This document shows positions 44,180 through 53,970 of a stretch of DNA of 64,000 bases, piece after piece. The DNA comes from Chryseobacterium pennipullorum (lineage in GTDB: Bacteria; Bacteroidota; Bacteroidia; Flavobacteriales; Weeksellaceae). The translations under genes and the position numbers were made by a program. Where the stretch lies: positions 62,001 through 126,000 of the forward strand of contig NZ_QNVV01000007.1 in NCBI RefSeq assembly GCF_003384725.1. Reading direction: 5' to 3'. A model generated the notes under the pieces. That model saw only the letters and a program-made list of their open reading frames with translations. It had not been told where the DNA came from and did not search any database. Positions within the stretch are counted from its first letter, which is position 1. Each line of letters opens with the position of its first letter.

Positions 44180-47100
44180 TTAGTTCAAGTAAAACTCGTA
44201 TTTATGAAGCAACTGAATTTCTTTGATCAGGTCGCCGTTCAGATCAACGGAATGTTTCATAGATTGCACTTCGATATGGGAATCATCGTCGATATTTTTT
44301 ATAAAAAATTTAAGTTTCTGATTTCCTTTATTTCTGTCAAGAACGGTTCTGAAAAAATCCAGATCTTCAGCCCTAACATCCATAACGTCCATGACCAAAG
44401 AGATGCTCTTTGCAAACCGTTCAAATGCTTCCTGAAGCTCTATCACATCATTTACATTAACGAAGACTCTTCCGTCTTTCACCTGAGCAAATTTTATTTT
44501 GAAAATAACAAACCTCTGGACCTCCAGCTTTTCCTTCAGTCTCATATAATCTCTGTCTCCCAGCCTGAATGAATATGATCCCGAATAATCTTCAAGAGTA
44601 ACAAAGGCTACTTTTTCCCCGCTTCTGAAACCATCCTTTACCACATATTCGGTAATCAAACCAGCAACAGTATATTCTTTTCCGCCGCCGCCATTCTCTC
44701 TTTCTTTCTGGATGGTTTTCCAGTCCTTCTTTTTCTCTTCAAAAAGTTCTTCCTGCTTATTGGCAAAAGCCTGCTCTTTATAAGCGTCTACCTCATCCAG
44801 ATTCAAAAACATGAAAGTTCCTTTAGGCTCAGCTTTTTTCACCACTTCTTCTATGACTTCCTCTTCTCCTATCGTCATATCATCAGAAACAATTTCAACA
44901 AGGTCTATAGTCTCATCCTGAGAATCTTTCTCCAGAACCGGCGCCTCATCAGTAACCAGTTTATCTTCACCATCCTTCTCAAGGACCGATTTCTTAGAAA
45001 GCTGCCCCTGCATAAACTGAAACTGATATTTAAATTCATCCAGCGGATGCGCAGAAAGATAGAATCCAATGGTTTCCTTTTCCTTGTTTAGTTTATGCAT
45101 ATTCGGCCATTCTGGACAAGGAAGTAATTTAGGCTGCTCAATCTGAACTTCATCTGCAAAATCTGCAAACAGAGAAAATTCCATCTCATTTTTACTTTCC
45201 TGGAAGCTCTGGCCATATCTGATCAGTCTTTCAAGATTGGTTCTTCCCGCCATATCAATATCAAAGTACTGACCTCTATGGAAAGAATCCAATTCATCAA
45301 AAGCTCCAGCGACGACTAAACTTTCCGCTACTCTTTTATTCATTTGGGAAGGCAATATCCTTTCAAAAAAATCATAAATATTTTTAAACCTTCCCTTTTC
45401 TCTTTCCCTTGTGATCGCCTCACTTGGCCCCTCTCCAATTCCCTTGATAGCACCCAGACCAAAACGGACCTGCCCTTTTTCGTTTACTGAGAATTTATAT
45501 TGTGATTCATTCACATCAGGTCCCAGAACATCCACTCCCATACTCTTACAATCTTCCATGAACATCGTAATAGAATCGGTATTGTTAATGTTATTACTCA
45601 TAACACTCGCCATATATTCTGCCGGATAATTCGCTTTCAGGTAAGCTGTCTGATAAGCAATAAAAGCATAACAGGTTGAGTGGGATTTGTTGAAGGCATA
45701 TTCTGCGAAAGCCTTCCAGTCATTCCAGATTTTCTCCAATCTTTCTTCATTCAGATTGTTTTTCCTTCCTCCTTCAATGAATTTGGGATACATTTTATTC
45801 AGAACATCAATCTGCTTCTTCCCCATTGCTTTTCTCAACGTATCGGCTTCCCCTTTTGTGAAATTGGCCAACTTCTGGGATAAAAGCATTACCTGCTCCT
45901 GATAAACGGTAATTCCGTAGGTTTCCTTCAGATATTCTTCAGTTTCCGGTAGGTCATAGACAATTTCTTCCACTCCATGCTTTCTGTTGATAAAGTTCGG
46001 AATATATTTAATTGGCCCTGGCCGGTACAATGCGTTCATGGCAATAAGGTCTGCAAATACTGTGGGTTTCAGCTCCCTCATATATTTTTGCATTCCCGGA
46101 CTTTCATATTGGAAGATCCCTACCGTTCTACCTTCTTTAAATAACTGATATGTTTTGGCATCATCCAACGGAATAAGATCCGGATCAATATCCAGTCCAT
46201 ATCTTGCTTTCACAAGCTTTAAAGCATCTTTAATAATGGTAAGGGTTCTAAGCCCCAGGAAGTCCATCTTTAACAAACCTGCGCTTTCCGCCACCGAGTT
46301 ATCAAACTGGGACACCAGAATATCGGCATCTTTTGCCGCAATGGTTACCGGTACAAGATTACTTACATCCTCGGGGGTAATAATAACACCACAGGCATGA
46401 ATCCCTGTATTTCTGATACAGCCTTCCATTTTTTTCGCACTCGCCAATACTCCGTGACGATTATCATCCGGACTCTGAAGAACATATCTCATCTCGTCAA
46501 CGAGCATTTGTTCTTCAGGTTTTAATTTATCATATTTCGCCAGGGCTTTCGCGATATTCATTCCCGGTGTGGAAGGAATAAGCTTGGCAATATTATTGGT
46601 ATCCGGAATCGGTACATCCAGTACCCTTCCGGCATCTTTGATCGCTGACTTACCTCCCAGAACAGAGTAGGTAATAATCTGTGCTACCTGGCTCTGGCCG
46701 TATTTATCGATAACCCACTTGATAACCCTGTCTCTTCCTTCATCATCAAAGTCGATATCAATATCGGGCATCGAAACCCTTTCCGGGTTCAGGAATCTCT
46801 CAAAAAGAAGATCATATTTAATAGGGTCTACATTGGTGATTCCAATGCAGTATGCCACTGCAGATCCGGCAGCAGATCCCCTTCCGGGTCCTACCCATAC
46901 TCCCATGTTACGAGCTTCATTACAGAAATCCTGTACGATAAGGAAGTACCCTGGATAACCGGTGTTGGCAATGACTTCAAGCTCGAAATCAAGACGTTCT
47001 CTAATCTCCTCTGTAATTCCTGTTTCTTCATATCTTCTTTTTGCTCCTTCATACGTCAAATGGGTAAGATAGGCCATCTCCCCTCTTTTTCCGCCATCTA

Positions 47101-48847
47101 CCTCATCCTCCGCATGGATAAATTCCGCAGGAATATCGAATTTCGGCAGGAGTACATCTCTTTTTAATGTATAAGGCTTAAATTTGGAAAAGAATTCTTC
47201 ATAAGCATCAAAGGCATCGGGATAAGCCAGAAAAGCCTCTTTGAGTTCATCGGAATTCTTTATGTAATACTCCTCTGTCGCAAGCCCTCTCCGTTTTCCG
47301 AATCCTTTCCCAACCGGTGTTGAGAGCTTTTCACCATCTTTAATGCAGCTGACAATATCCTGGATATTCGCATCATCCTTATTGGTATAAAACGTTTCGT
47401 TCTGAGCTAAAATCTTAACCTCATATTTATCAGCTAAGTAGAGTAAAACCTCATTTAAATGCTCTTCTTCGGGCAGTTTATGATTCTGAAGCTGTACGTA
47501 GAAGTCATCTCCAAAGGTATCTTTCCACCATTTGAAAAGCTCTTCCCCTTTCTGTTCACCGGTATTTAAAATAGCATCGGGGATGTCTCCCATGATTCCT
47601 GACGTAAGAGCAATTACGCCTTCTTTATATTGAGCGATCAGTTCACGGCTTATCCTGGGTACACCGAAATAAAATCCTTTAAGGAAGCCAATACTGGAAA
47701 GCTTCGCCAAGTTTTTATACCCGTTAAAGTCTTTCGCTAAAAGCACTACCTGAGTCCTTCTGTCCGGATCATCTTTGGTAAACTGCTTCTGTTCATAACG
47801 GTCGGAAATATAGAATTCACATCCTACAACCGGAATCAACGGCTCGGAAACAGGTTCAGTTTCATTAAATTCTGTACCATTCTCTTCTGCCTCCTGCTTT
47901 TTCGCTATATATTCTTTATATTTTTTTGCTCTGTCTCCATTAGCTCCCTCCACAGCAGAAACAAACTTGAAAGCCCCCATCATATTTCCCAAATCCACCA
48001 TTCCGACAGCAGGGAAATTTTCATCAGAAGCTTTTTTGATCAAATCATTGATACTTGAGGTAGCTGTTAACGTGGAGAAGACACTGTGGTTATCGAAGTT
48101 AAAGTATTTTCCAAGGTCTATTTCATCAATACTTCCGAAGTCCTGTTGCTTCTTCTTATTATGAAAATCCGCAACCTGCCTTCTGATAACAATATTAAAA
48201 GGCTTGATAGGGTCCGGATAAAGACTTCTGAAATAGCTTAGCTGATCTTCTGAAATTTTCAGGATTTCAGCTGGAACAACGCCAATCCTCACCATTTCGA
48301 AAAAAGCCCTGGCTGTAGCGTTAACGTCAGCTGCTGCATTATGCGCCTCATCGAACTTATTTCCGTACAGCTTTTCATAAAGCTCTTCAAGCTTCGGAGG
48401 TTTAAATCTACCTCCTCTACCTCCGCCTAACTGACAAAAGTCGGTACCAAGGACCATGGTATCAGCCTTAGGCTTTTCCTGTAGATTATCTTTTAAATTT
48501 TTTCTGTAAAATTCTGCTCCTACAATATTGTAATCAAATTCTACATTATGTCCGGAAACAACCCTTATCCTTTCCAGTACATTGGAAAACTCCTCTAAAA
48601 CCTCCTTCAGATCACGCCCTTCTTCATTGGCAATTTTTGTAGTGATCCCGTGAATCCGCGCAGCATTGAAGGGAATATCATACCCTTCAGGTTTTATAAT
48701 ATAATCCTGGTTTTCAACTAAATTCCCATCATCATCGTGCACCTGCCATGCAATCTGGACCATCCTTGGCCAGTTATCCGAATCTGAAAGCGGAGCGTTG
48801 AAATTTTTTGGTAAACCGGTTGTTTCTGTGTCAAAAATTAAATACAT
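44180..48847 (-). CDS. dnaE: DNA polymerase III alpha subunit with N-terminal proofreading exonuclease
   Basis: This 1555-aa replicative polymerase is fused to an N-terminal DEDD exonuclease ('YLIFDTETTGLPKNF' with D6/E8, 'NVEFDYN' D105, 'EAHNAAADV' H169/D174). The alpha subunit follows: a PHP domain from about residue 248, then the C-family palm with 'WVGPGRGSAAGSAVAYC' and the catalytic 'PDIDIDFDDEGRD', thumb and fingers, tandem HhH and a C-terminal OB domain ('VAFVTLEDYSGSYSF'). The fusion matches what I recall for Bacteroidetes. Two usual PHP metal ligands are replaced here (D252 and L286 where His is expected). It is monocistronic, with a terminator. Confidence 0.94.
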   Translation of the reverse strand: MYLIFDTETTGLPKNFNAPLSDSDNWPRMVQIAWQVHDDDGNLVENQDYIIKPEGYDIPFNAARIHGITTKIANEEGRDLKEVLEEFSNVLERIRVVSGHNVEFDYNIVGAEFYRKNLKDNLQEKPKADTMVLGTDFCQLGGGRGGRFKPPKLEELYEKLYGNKFDEAHNAAADVNATARAFFEMVRIGVVPAEILKISEDQLSYFRSLYPDPIKPFNIVIRRQVADFHNKKKQQDFGSIDEIDLGKYFNFDNHSVFSTLTATSSINDLIKKASDENFPAVGMVDLGNMMGAFKFVSAVEGANGDRAKKYKEYIAKKQEAEENGTEFNETEPVSEPLIPVVGCEFYISDRYEQKQFTKDDPDRRTQVVLLAKDFNGYKNLAKLSSIGFLKGFYFGVPRISRELIAQYKEGVIALTSGIMGDIPDAILNTGEQKGEELFKWWKDTFGDDFYVQLQNHKLPEEEHLNEVLLYLADKYEVKILAQNETFYTNKDDANIQDIVSCIKDGEKLSTPVGKGFGKRRGLATEEYYIKNSDELKEAFLAYPDAFDAYEEFFSKFKPYTLKRDVLLPKFDIPAEFIHAEDEVDGGKRGEMAYLTHLTYEGAKRRYEETGITEEIRERLDFELEVIANTGYPGYFLIVQDFCNEARNMGVWVGPGRGSAAGSAVAYCIGITNVDPIKYDLLFERFLNPERVSMPDIDIDFDDEGRDRVIKWVIDKYGQSQVAQIITYSVLGGKSAIKDAGRVLDVPIPDTNNIAKLIPSTPGMNIAKALAKYDKLKPEEQMLVDEMRYVLQSPDDNRHGVLASAKKMEGCIRNTGIHACGVIITPEDVSNLVPVTIAAKDADILVSQFDNSVAESAGLLKMDFLGLRTLTIIKDALKLVKARYGLDIDPDLIPLDDAKTYQLFKEGRTVGIFQYESPGMQKYMRELKPTVFADLIAMNALYRPGPIKYIPNFINRKHGVEEIVYDLPETEEYLKETYGITVYQEQVMLLSQKLANFTKGEADTLRKAMGKKQIDVLNKMYPKFIEGGRKNNLNEERLEKIWNDWKAFAEYAFNKSHSTCYAFIAYQTAYLKANYPAEYMASVMSNNINNTDSITMFMEDCKSMGVDVLGPDVNESQYKFSVNEKGQVRFGLGAIKGIGEGPSEAITREREKGRFKNIYDFFERILPSQMNKRVAESLVVAGAFDELDSFHRGQYFDIDMAGRTNLERLIRYGQSFQESKNEMEFSLFADFADEVQIEQPKLLPCPEWPNMHKLNKEKETIGFYLSAHPLDEFKYQFQFMQGQLSKKSVLEKDGEDKLVTDEAPVLEKDSQDETIDLVEIVSDDMTIGEEEVIEEVVKKAEPKGTFMFLNLDEVDAYKEQAFANKQEELFEEKKKDWKTIQKERENGGGGKEYTVAGLITEYVVKDGFRSGEKVAFVTLEDYSGSYSFRLGDRDYMRLKEKLEVQRFVIFKIKFAQVKDGRVFVNVNDVIELQEAFERFAKSISLVMDVMDVRAEDLDFFRTVLDRNKGNQKLKFFIKNIDDDSHIEVQSMKHSVDLNGDLIKEIQLLHKYEFYLN

Positions 48848-49064
48848 ATAATTTTCTAACTTTTTTAAAAAAGAGAATGTAAAGTTACTTCATTTTTTTC
48901 TAATTACCATTTCCAAAACCCCTCACATCACTTTATATATTCCGAAATTAAATCATATTAAATAATACACTGACATTTAAAACAAAATGTAAATAATTTA
49001 AATTACTCCACTTAAACAAATTAGAATTATTTAATAAAACAAGTTATTTATAAATAATTTATCC

Positions 49065-49072
49065 TATATTTG
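49065..49072 (+). promoter_or_regulatory. -7 element of the subtilisin gene
   Basis: TATATTTG matches TAnnTTTG 34 bp before the ATG at 49107. A convincing -33 TTG is missing. Confidence 0.5.
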
Positions 49073-49106
49073 GTCAATTACAATTTTTAATATTTTAATA
49101 ACCGTT

Positions 49107-51245
49107 ATGAAGAAACATTTACTTTTGGTCAGCACTTTAGCTATTACACTGATAAGTGCGCAAAACAATGAAGGATTAAAAAGAGAATTTGCGAGACAAA
49201 GTGAAGTCAACAACACAAAGTTTGACGCTTATGTAGCAAAGCATTACGGCAGCTCTGCGAGATCGGCAGACATCCAAAAAGAAATTGAAGAAAAAAGAAG
49301 CAATCTCGCCGGATTCTTACCGAATGGAAAACCCTATTTTTACGAAAAAGAAGATCTTAGACAAGTTAAGAATGCCAATGCTGATGCATTAAATACTGCT
49401 GGAAGCATCACTGGCTTGGCAGGATCTTTCAAAGGAGAAGGTATTAAATACACCATTTTTGACGGCGGAAGAGTATATGCACCGCATTTGGCTTTTGCTA
49501 ACGGTACCAACAGGATAACGAATAAAGAATCTGATACCAATGTATACAGTGGGCATGCTACAGGTGTTGCCGGTTTTATTGGAAGTACCTCTAAGACAAT
49601 CAGCGGTACTGTGGGAGGAACACCTGTAACCGGAGACATACAGGGAGTTGCTCCTAATTCAACAATTGATTCATATAGATTTGCAAGCACTATTTTACCT
49701 GGAAATACAACGCCCAGCACTGTTTTCCTAAAAATATTAGCAGCACAGCCTAAAATATCAAATCACTCATATGGTTCAAACCAAGGTTGGGATGTTGCTA
49801 CAGTAGGCACGTCAAACGCATGGGTATGGAACGGGGTTTTTGATAGCCCAGGTACATCCTTTGACCTGCAAGGCGCTTACTTTTCCAATGATCAGAATTA
49901 TGATAATATTGTTTACAATAACCCGAATTATGTCATTGTAAAATCATCAGGTAATTATTTCGGCTACGGACCGACATACCCAGGCACCTCTACATATTCC
50001 AAGTATTATACTGATGAGAATGATAATTTAGTAGAATTCGCTGCTACAGACACTTTGCCGCCAACAAACTGTGCACAGGGATTTGACTGCATAGGACCTG
50101 GATCATTAGCAAAAAACATTATTGTTGTTGGAGCTACAGACGTAATTTCAACCAATAATTTTAAATACACTGCACCATCCGATGTAGTACATTCCGATTA
50201 TAGCAGTGCCGGACCAAGAGATGATGGGGGAATCAAACCCGATATTGCAACGACAGGAACAGATGTATTCCTTGCTTCGACAGCAGGAGATGATGTAGGT
50301 AGTAATTCATATGATTACGGAAGCGGAACATCATACTCTGCCCCTGTTGTAACAGGAGTTATTGGTCTTTGGATGCAAATTTACAAACAAATGTTTGATA
50401 ATGCGGATTTATCTGCTGCCGCTTCTAAAACCCTCATGATCCATTCAGCTTCTGAAGCTGGAAATGTAGGACCAGATCCATGGTTTGGATGGGGATATAT
50501 TAATGCAAAAAAAGGAGCTGAGCTTTTAGTTGGAAAGTCTAACGGTAGTGTTATATTCAACAATGAAGTGCTGAATAACGGTACTTCTAACATCAAGAAC
50601 ATAATAGCTTCCGGAAGTGAGCCAATAAAGGTAACTATATCCTGGATTGATCCTGAATATAAAATTCCACAAAATGTAACCTGGAATGATATTCATAACA
50701 ACAGAAGTTCAAGACTGGTAAATGACCTTGATCTTCGGGTTACTGACATGTCCAACAACACAGTCTATTTTCCATGGAAACTGAATGCAACCAGTCCTAT
50801 GACACCGGCGACAAAAGGAGACAATACGGTAGACAACGTAGAGCAGGTCGTTATAGATGCCCCTGTTGCAGGAAGAACATATAAGATTGAAGTCCTACAC
50901 AAAGGTACCTTGAAAAACAACGCTACCCCAAGTGTAACGGCCCCACAAAATTACTCAATTATCGTTACAGGGTACAGTGAAGTACTAGGAACTAAAGACA
51001 CAGCAGCTAATGCTCTAAGCAACCTTGCTATCGCGCCTTCTATCACAAAAGATGTAACAAACATCCTGAAAGCTCCTAACAAATCAACCTATACGGTGTA
51101 TGATCTTTCCGGTAAGAAACTGCAGAACGGAACGATCAGTAGTGACAAAGAAACAGTGAATCTTTCTTCTTACACTAAAGGCATATACATCATTGAAGTA
51201 AAAACAGACAAAGATGTTATGACTAGAAAGGTGATAAAGGAATAA
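49107..51245 (+). CDS. secreted S8 subtilisin-like peptidase, T9SS type A
   Basis: The 712-aa protease has a signal peptide ('LLLVSTLAITLISAQN') and a prodomain-like segment, then the S8 catalytic domain. The triad reads as Asp119 in 'YTIFDGGRVYAPH', His150 in 'VYSGHATGVAGFIGS' and Ser409 in 'SGTSYSAPVVTGV'. The oxyanion region 'VIVKSSGNYFG' is also present. A jelly-roll P-like domain follows ('VNDLDLRVTDMSNNTVYFPW'), and a C-terminal type A sorting domain ends 'YIIEVKTDKDVMTRKVIKE'. It is expected outside the cell, breaking down protein. It is monocistronic with a hairpin terminator 24 bp after the stop. Confidence 0.92.
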   Translation: MKKHLLLVSTLAITLISAQNNEGLKREFARQSEVNNTKFDAYVAKHYGSSARSADIQKEIEEKRSNLAGFLPNGKPYFYEKEDLRQVKNANADALNTAGSITGLAGSFKGEGIKYTIFDGGRVYAPHLAFANGTNRITNKESDTNVYSGHATGVAGFIGSTSKTISGTVGGTPVTGDIQGVAPNSTIDSYRFASTILPGNTTPSTVFLKILAAQPKISNHSYGSNQGWDVATVGTSNAWVWNGVFDSPGTSFDLQGAYFSNDQNYDNIVYNNPNYVIVKSSGNYFGYGPTYPGTSTYSKYYTDENDNLVEFAATDTLPPTNCAQGFDCIGPGSLAKNIIVVGATDVISTNNFKYTAPSDVVHSDYSSAGPRDDGGIKPDIATTGTDVFLASTAGDDVGSNSYDYGSGTSYSAPVVTGVIGLWMQIYKQMFDNADLSAAASKTLMIHSASEAGNVGPDPWFGWGYINAKKGAELLVGKSNGSVIFNNEVLNNGTSNIKNIIASGSEPIKVTISWIDPEYKIPQNVTWNDIHNNRSSRLVNDLDLRVTDMSNNTVYFPWKLNATSPMTPATKGDNTVDNVEQVVIDAPVAGRTYKIEVLHKGTLKNNATPSVTAPQNYSIIVTGYSEVLGTKDTAANALSNLAIAPSITKDVTNILKAPNKSTYTVYDLSGKKLQNGTISSDKETVNLSSYTKGIYIIEVKTDKDVMTRKVIKE

Positions 51246-51636
51246 TTATACAACTTATACCCTATTATACAGGATACTCATACGGGTATCCTGTTTTATT
51301 TTTCACCCGTCCAAAGAAAAGGATAAAAAACAGGTTCTTCGAAAGCAATTTGATGACAACGTAAGCAATAACACAACTTCGAATCAAAATCAGGAGTTTC
51401 CATTACCTATTAAATAGAGTAAAATAGAACACATTCAATAAAATTAAAAAAGCTTAAAAATGGACAATCTCGACTTTATCAAGCAAAAAAACAACCCTTC
51501 GCACCATCACATATCACACAAAGCTATTGAATAACAACCTTATACAAAAAGAGCAAAATCACTTTGACAGCAGAGTAAAAAGTTGGCATTTCATGAAAAG
51601 TCATCAAGGAATAACCATAAAAAAGAAACATTTTTT
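51246..51636. other. intergenic region before the E1 gene
   Basis: After the subtilisin terminator this stretch is AT-rich. The only start-to-stop frame with an A-rich upstream is 51460-51534, a 24-aa peptide 'MDNLDFIKQKNNPSHHHISH' plus four residues, too weak to call a gene. The right edge runs into the E1 operator dyad. Confidence 0.4.
51269..51302 (+). terminator. terminator of the subtilisin gene
   Basis: A perfect 9-bp stem (51269-51277 with 51286-51294) has an 8-nt loop, followed by T-rich sequence. Confidence 0.75.
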
Positions 51637-51666
51637 ACAAAATACTAACAGTTGTTAGTATTTTGT
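51637..51666 (+). promoter_or_regulatory. perfect 14+14 bp dyad operator over the E1 promoter
   Basis: ACAAAATACTAACA (51637-51650), a GT spacer and TGTTAGTATTTTGT (51653-51666) form a perfect inverted repeat. It covers the -33 TTG (51652-51654) and ends 10 bp before the -7 element, the expected position for a repressor site. The regulator is not identifiable from the window. Confidence 0.75.
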
Positions 51667-51683
51667 TTTTTTATGTATATTTG
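51652..51683 (+). promoter_or_regulatory. promoter of the E1 gene, near-leaderless
   Basis: TTG at 51652-51654, 21 bp, then TATATTTG at 51676-51683. Only six bases separate the -7 element from ATG 51690, so the transcript would start at or a few bases before the start codon. Confidence 0.65.
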
Positions 51684-51689
51684 CTTTCT

Positions 51690-53762
51690 ATGGAAAATGC
51701 ACTTCACGAAAAAGTTTCTCAGGATATATTACTTAAAGCGTATAATCATATGATGCTGGCCAAAGCAATGGCTGATATTTATGAAGAAAACAGAAACGTA
51801 TGTAAATACGTTCACAGTACTTCACGAGGTCATGAAGCCATCCAGCTTGCAACAGCTTATCAGTTGAAAAAAGAAGACTGGGTTTCTCCCTATTACAGAG
51901 ATGAAAGTATTCTGTTGGGAATTGGCTTTGAACCTTATCAACTTATGCTTCAATTGCTGGCTAAAGCTGATGATCCTTTTTCAGGAGGTAGATCCTATTA
52001 TTCGCATCCTTCAAGCAGGGACGAAAACAAACCCAAGATTGTTCATCAGAGTTCTGCAACCGGAATGCAAACCATCCCTACTACAGGAGTAGCTCAGGGA
52101 ATCAAATACATTCAGGACTTCAATCTCCAGGAGTTTGAAAATAACCCTGTTGTTGTCTGCAGCCTTGGAGACAATTCTGTTACAGAAGGAGAAGTAAGTG
52201 AAGCCTTACAATTTGCTGCCCTCCACCAGCTACCTATTATTTTCCTGGTTCAGGATAACGAGTGGGGAATTTCAGTGACCAAGGATGAAGCGAGAACCTG
52301 CGATGCCTATGATTTTGTTGCCGGCTTTACCGGACTAAGCAGAATGAGAGTAGACGGAACTGATTTCGTAGAAAGTTTCGAAGCAATGAAAAAAGCCGTA
52401 GATTTTGTAAGAACAGAAAGAAAACCTTTAGTCGTTTGTGCAAAAACGGTTTTGATCGGACACCATACTTCCGGAGTAAGAAGAGAATTCTATAGAGACG
52501 AAGAAGATTTAACCAAACATAGAGCTAAAGATCCGGGAGAAATCCTTAGAAAACATTTACTGGAAACAGGCGTAGACGAGGATCTTTTAAAACAAATCAC
52601 AAAAAAGGCACGCCTTGAAGCAGAAGAAGCTTTTGAAAAAGCTAAAAATGCAGAAGACCCAAAACCTGAAACGGTAATGCAGCACGTTTTTGCGCCTACT
52701 CCCATTACAGAAGAAACAGGGACACGTGAGCCAGCCAACGGAGAAAAAATTGTGATGGTGGATGCTGCCATCCATGCTATCCAGGAATTGATGTGGAAAC
52801 ATCCTGAAGCCCTTCTCTACGGTCAGGATGTAGGGGAAAGAATTGGAGGCGTTTTTCGTGAAACGGTTACTTTAGGGAAAAAATTCGGAAGTAAAAGAGT
52901 TTTCAATACAGCGATTCAGGAAGCTTACATCATTGGATCTACAGCCGGAATGAGTGCTGTGGGCTTAAAACCAATTGTTGAAGTTCAGTTTGCAGACTAT
53001 ATTTATCCGGGGATCAACCAGCTGATTACAGAGATTTCAAAATCAAGCTATTTAAGTGGTGGGAAATTCCCTGTTAGCAACATCATCCGTGTACCTATCG
53101 GAGCATATGGCGGAGGTGGTCCTTACCACAGTGGTAGCGTTGAAAGTATTTTAGCCAATATTAAAGGAATCAAAATAGCATATCCAAGTAATGCAGCTGA
53201 TTTCAAAGGACTTCTGAAAGCAGCCTATTACGATCCGAACCCGGTGATCATGCTGGAGCATAAAGGATTATACTGGAGTAAAGTTCCAGGAACGGAAGAT
53301 GCTAAAACAATAGAACCGGCAGAAGATTATGTACTTCCTTTTGGAAAAGGCAAAGTAATTATTGAGGCCGATAAGAGCGAAACTGAAAAAGGCAGAACCT
53401 TATTAGTCGTTACTTACGGAATGGGGGTATACTGGGCTAAAGAAGCCGCCAAAAATTTCAATGGAAGAGTTGAAGTGATTGATCTAAGAACATTAATCCC
53501 TCTTGATGAAGAGCTTGTTTTTGATCGGGTGAAAGCCCACGGAAAATGTATCGTTCTTACCGAGGAACAGCTCAACAATTCCTTCGCAGAAGCATTTGCA
53601 CACCGTATTTCCAAAAACTGCTTCAAATACCTTGATGCACCGGTAGAAACCATGGGATCGCTAGACGTTCCTGCGGTACCCATCAATCTCATACTGGAAA
53701 AGGAGATGCTGCCAAACGCAGAGAAGCTCTCTAAAAAGATTGATGAAATGCTACAATCTTAA
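51690..53762 (+). CDS. fused 2-oxoacid dehydrogenase E1 (alpha+beta), branched-chain type
   Basis: This 690-aa thiamine-diphosphate enzyme joins both E1 chains. Residues about 1-330 are the alpha part ('CKYVHSTSRGHEAIQLATAY', 'YYRDESILLGIGF', ThDP motif 'CSLGDNSVTEGEVSEALQFA', phosphorylation-loop-like 'HHTSGVRR'). Residues about 350-690 are the beta part ('GQDVGERIGGVFRET', 'FNTAIQEAYIIGSTAGMS', 'YHSGSVESIL', 'VIDLRTLIPLDEE'). It oxidatively decarboxylates a branched-chain 2-oxoacid or pyruvate for transfer to a lipoyl E2, which is not in the window. ATG 51690 is preferred because the longer frame from 51663 begins inside the dyad operator. Confidence 0.92.
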   Translation: MENALHEKVSQDILLKAYNHMMLAKAMADIYEENRNVCKYVHSTSRGHEAIQLATAYQLKKEDWVSPYYRDESILLGIGFEPYQLMLQLLAKADDPFSGGRSYYSHPSSRDENKPKIVHQSSATGMQTIPTTGVAQGIKYIQDFNLQEFENNPVVVCSLGDNSVTEGEVSEALQFAALHQLPIIFLVQDNEWGISVTKDEARTCDAYDFVAGFTGLSRMRVDGTDFVESFEAMKKAVDFVRTERKPLVVCAKTVLIGHHTSGVRREFYRDEEDLTKHRAKDPGEILRKHLLETGVDEDLLKQITKKARLEAEEAFEKAKNAEDPKPETVMQHVFAPTPITEETGTREPANGEKIVMVDAAIHAIQELMWKHPEALLYGQDVGERIGGVFRETVTLGKKFGSKRVFNTAIQEAYIIGSTAGMSAVGLKPIVEVQFADYIYPGINQLITEISKSSYLSGGKFPVSNIIRVPIGAYGGGGPYHSGSVESILANIKGIKIAYPSNAADFKGLLKAAYYDPNPVIMLEHKGLYWSKVPGTEDAKTIEPAEDYVLPFGKGKVIIEADKSETEKGRTLLVVTYGMGVYWAKEAAKNFNGRVEVIDLRTLIPLDEELVFDRVKAHGKCIVLTEEQLNNSFAEAFAHRISKNCFKYLDAPVETMGSLDVPAVPINLILEKEMLPNAEKLSKKIDEMLQS

Positions 53763-53781
53763 TTTTATAATACAAAAAATC

Positions 53782-53811
53782 AAAACCTCTAAAAATTTAG
53801 AGGTTTTTTTA
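53782..53811 (+). terminator. terminator of the E1 gene
   Basis: A perfect 10-bp stem (53784-53793 with 53796-53805) has a 2-nt loop and is followed by T residues. Confidence 0.8.
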
Positions 53812-53970
53812 TGCATTTTTTATTACTTTTATTCATAATTATTAAACTCAACCTTAGACTATTATAATCCAGCAAAACCGTAATAACTATTATAAGACAG
53901 CCATTATAAGACTTCCCTCCTTATAGTTTGGTATTCATTTTGTCTGCAATCAAAAACACATTTTATCCTT

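Noticed and set aside
44141..44572. A 143-aa plus-strand frame at the end of dnaE
   Set aside because: It is antisense to the conserved C-terminal domain of DnaE and reads through its terminator.
51460..51534. A 24-aa frame with an A-rich upstream
   Set aside because: Too short and without conservation evidence or a promoter.
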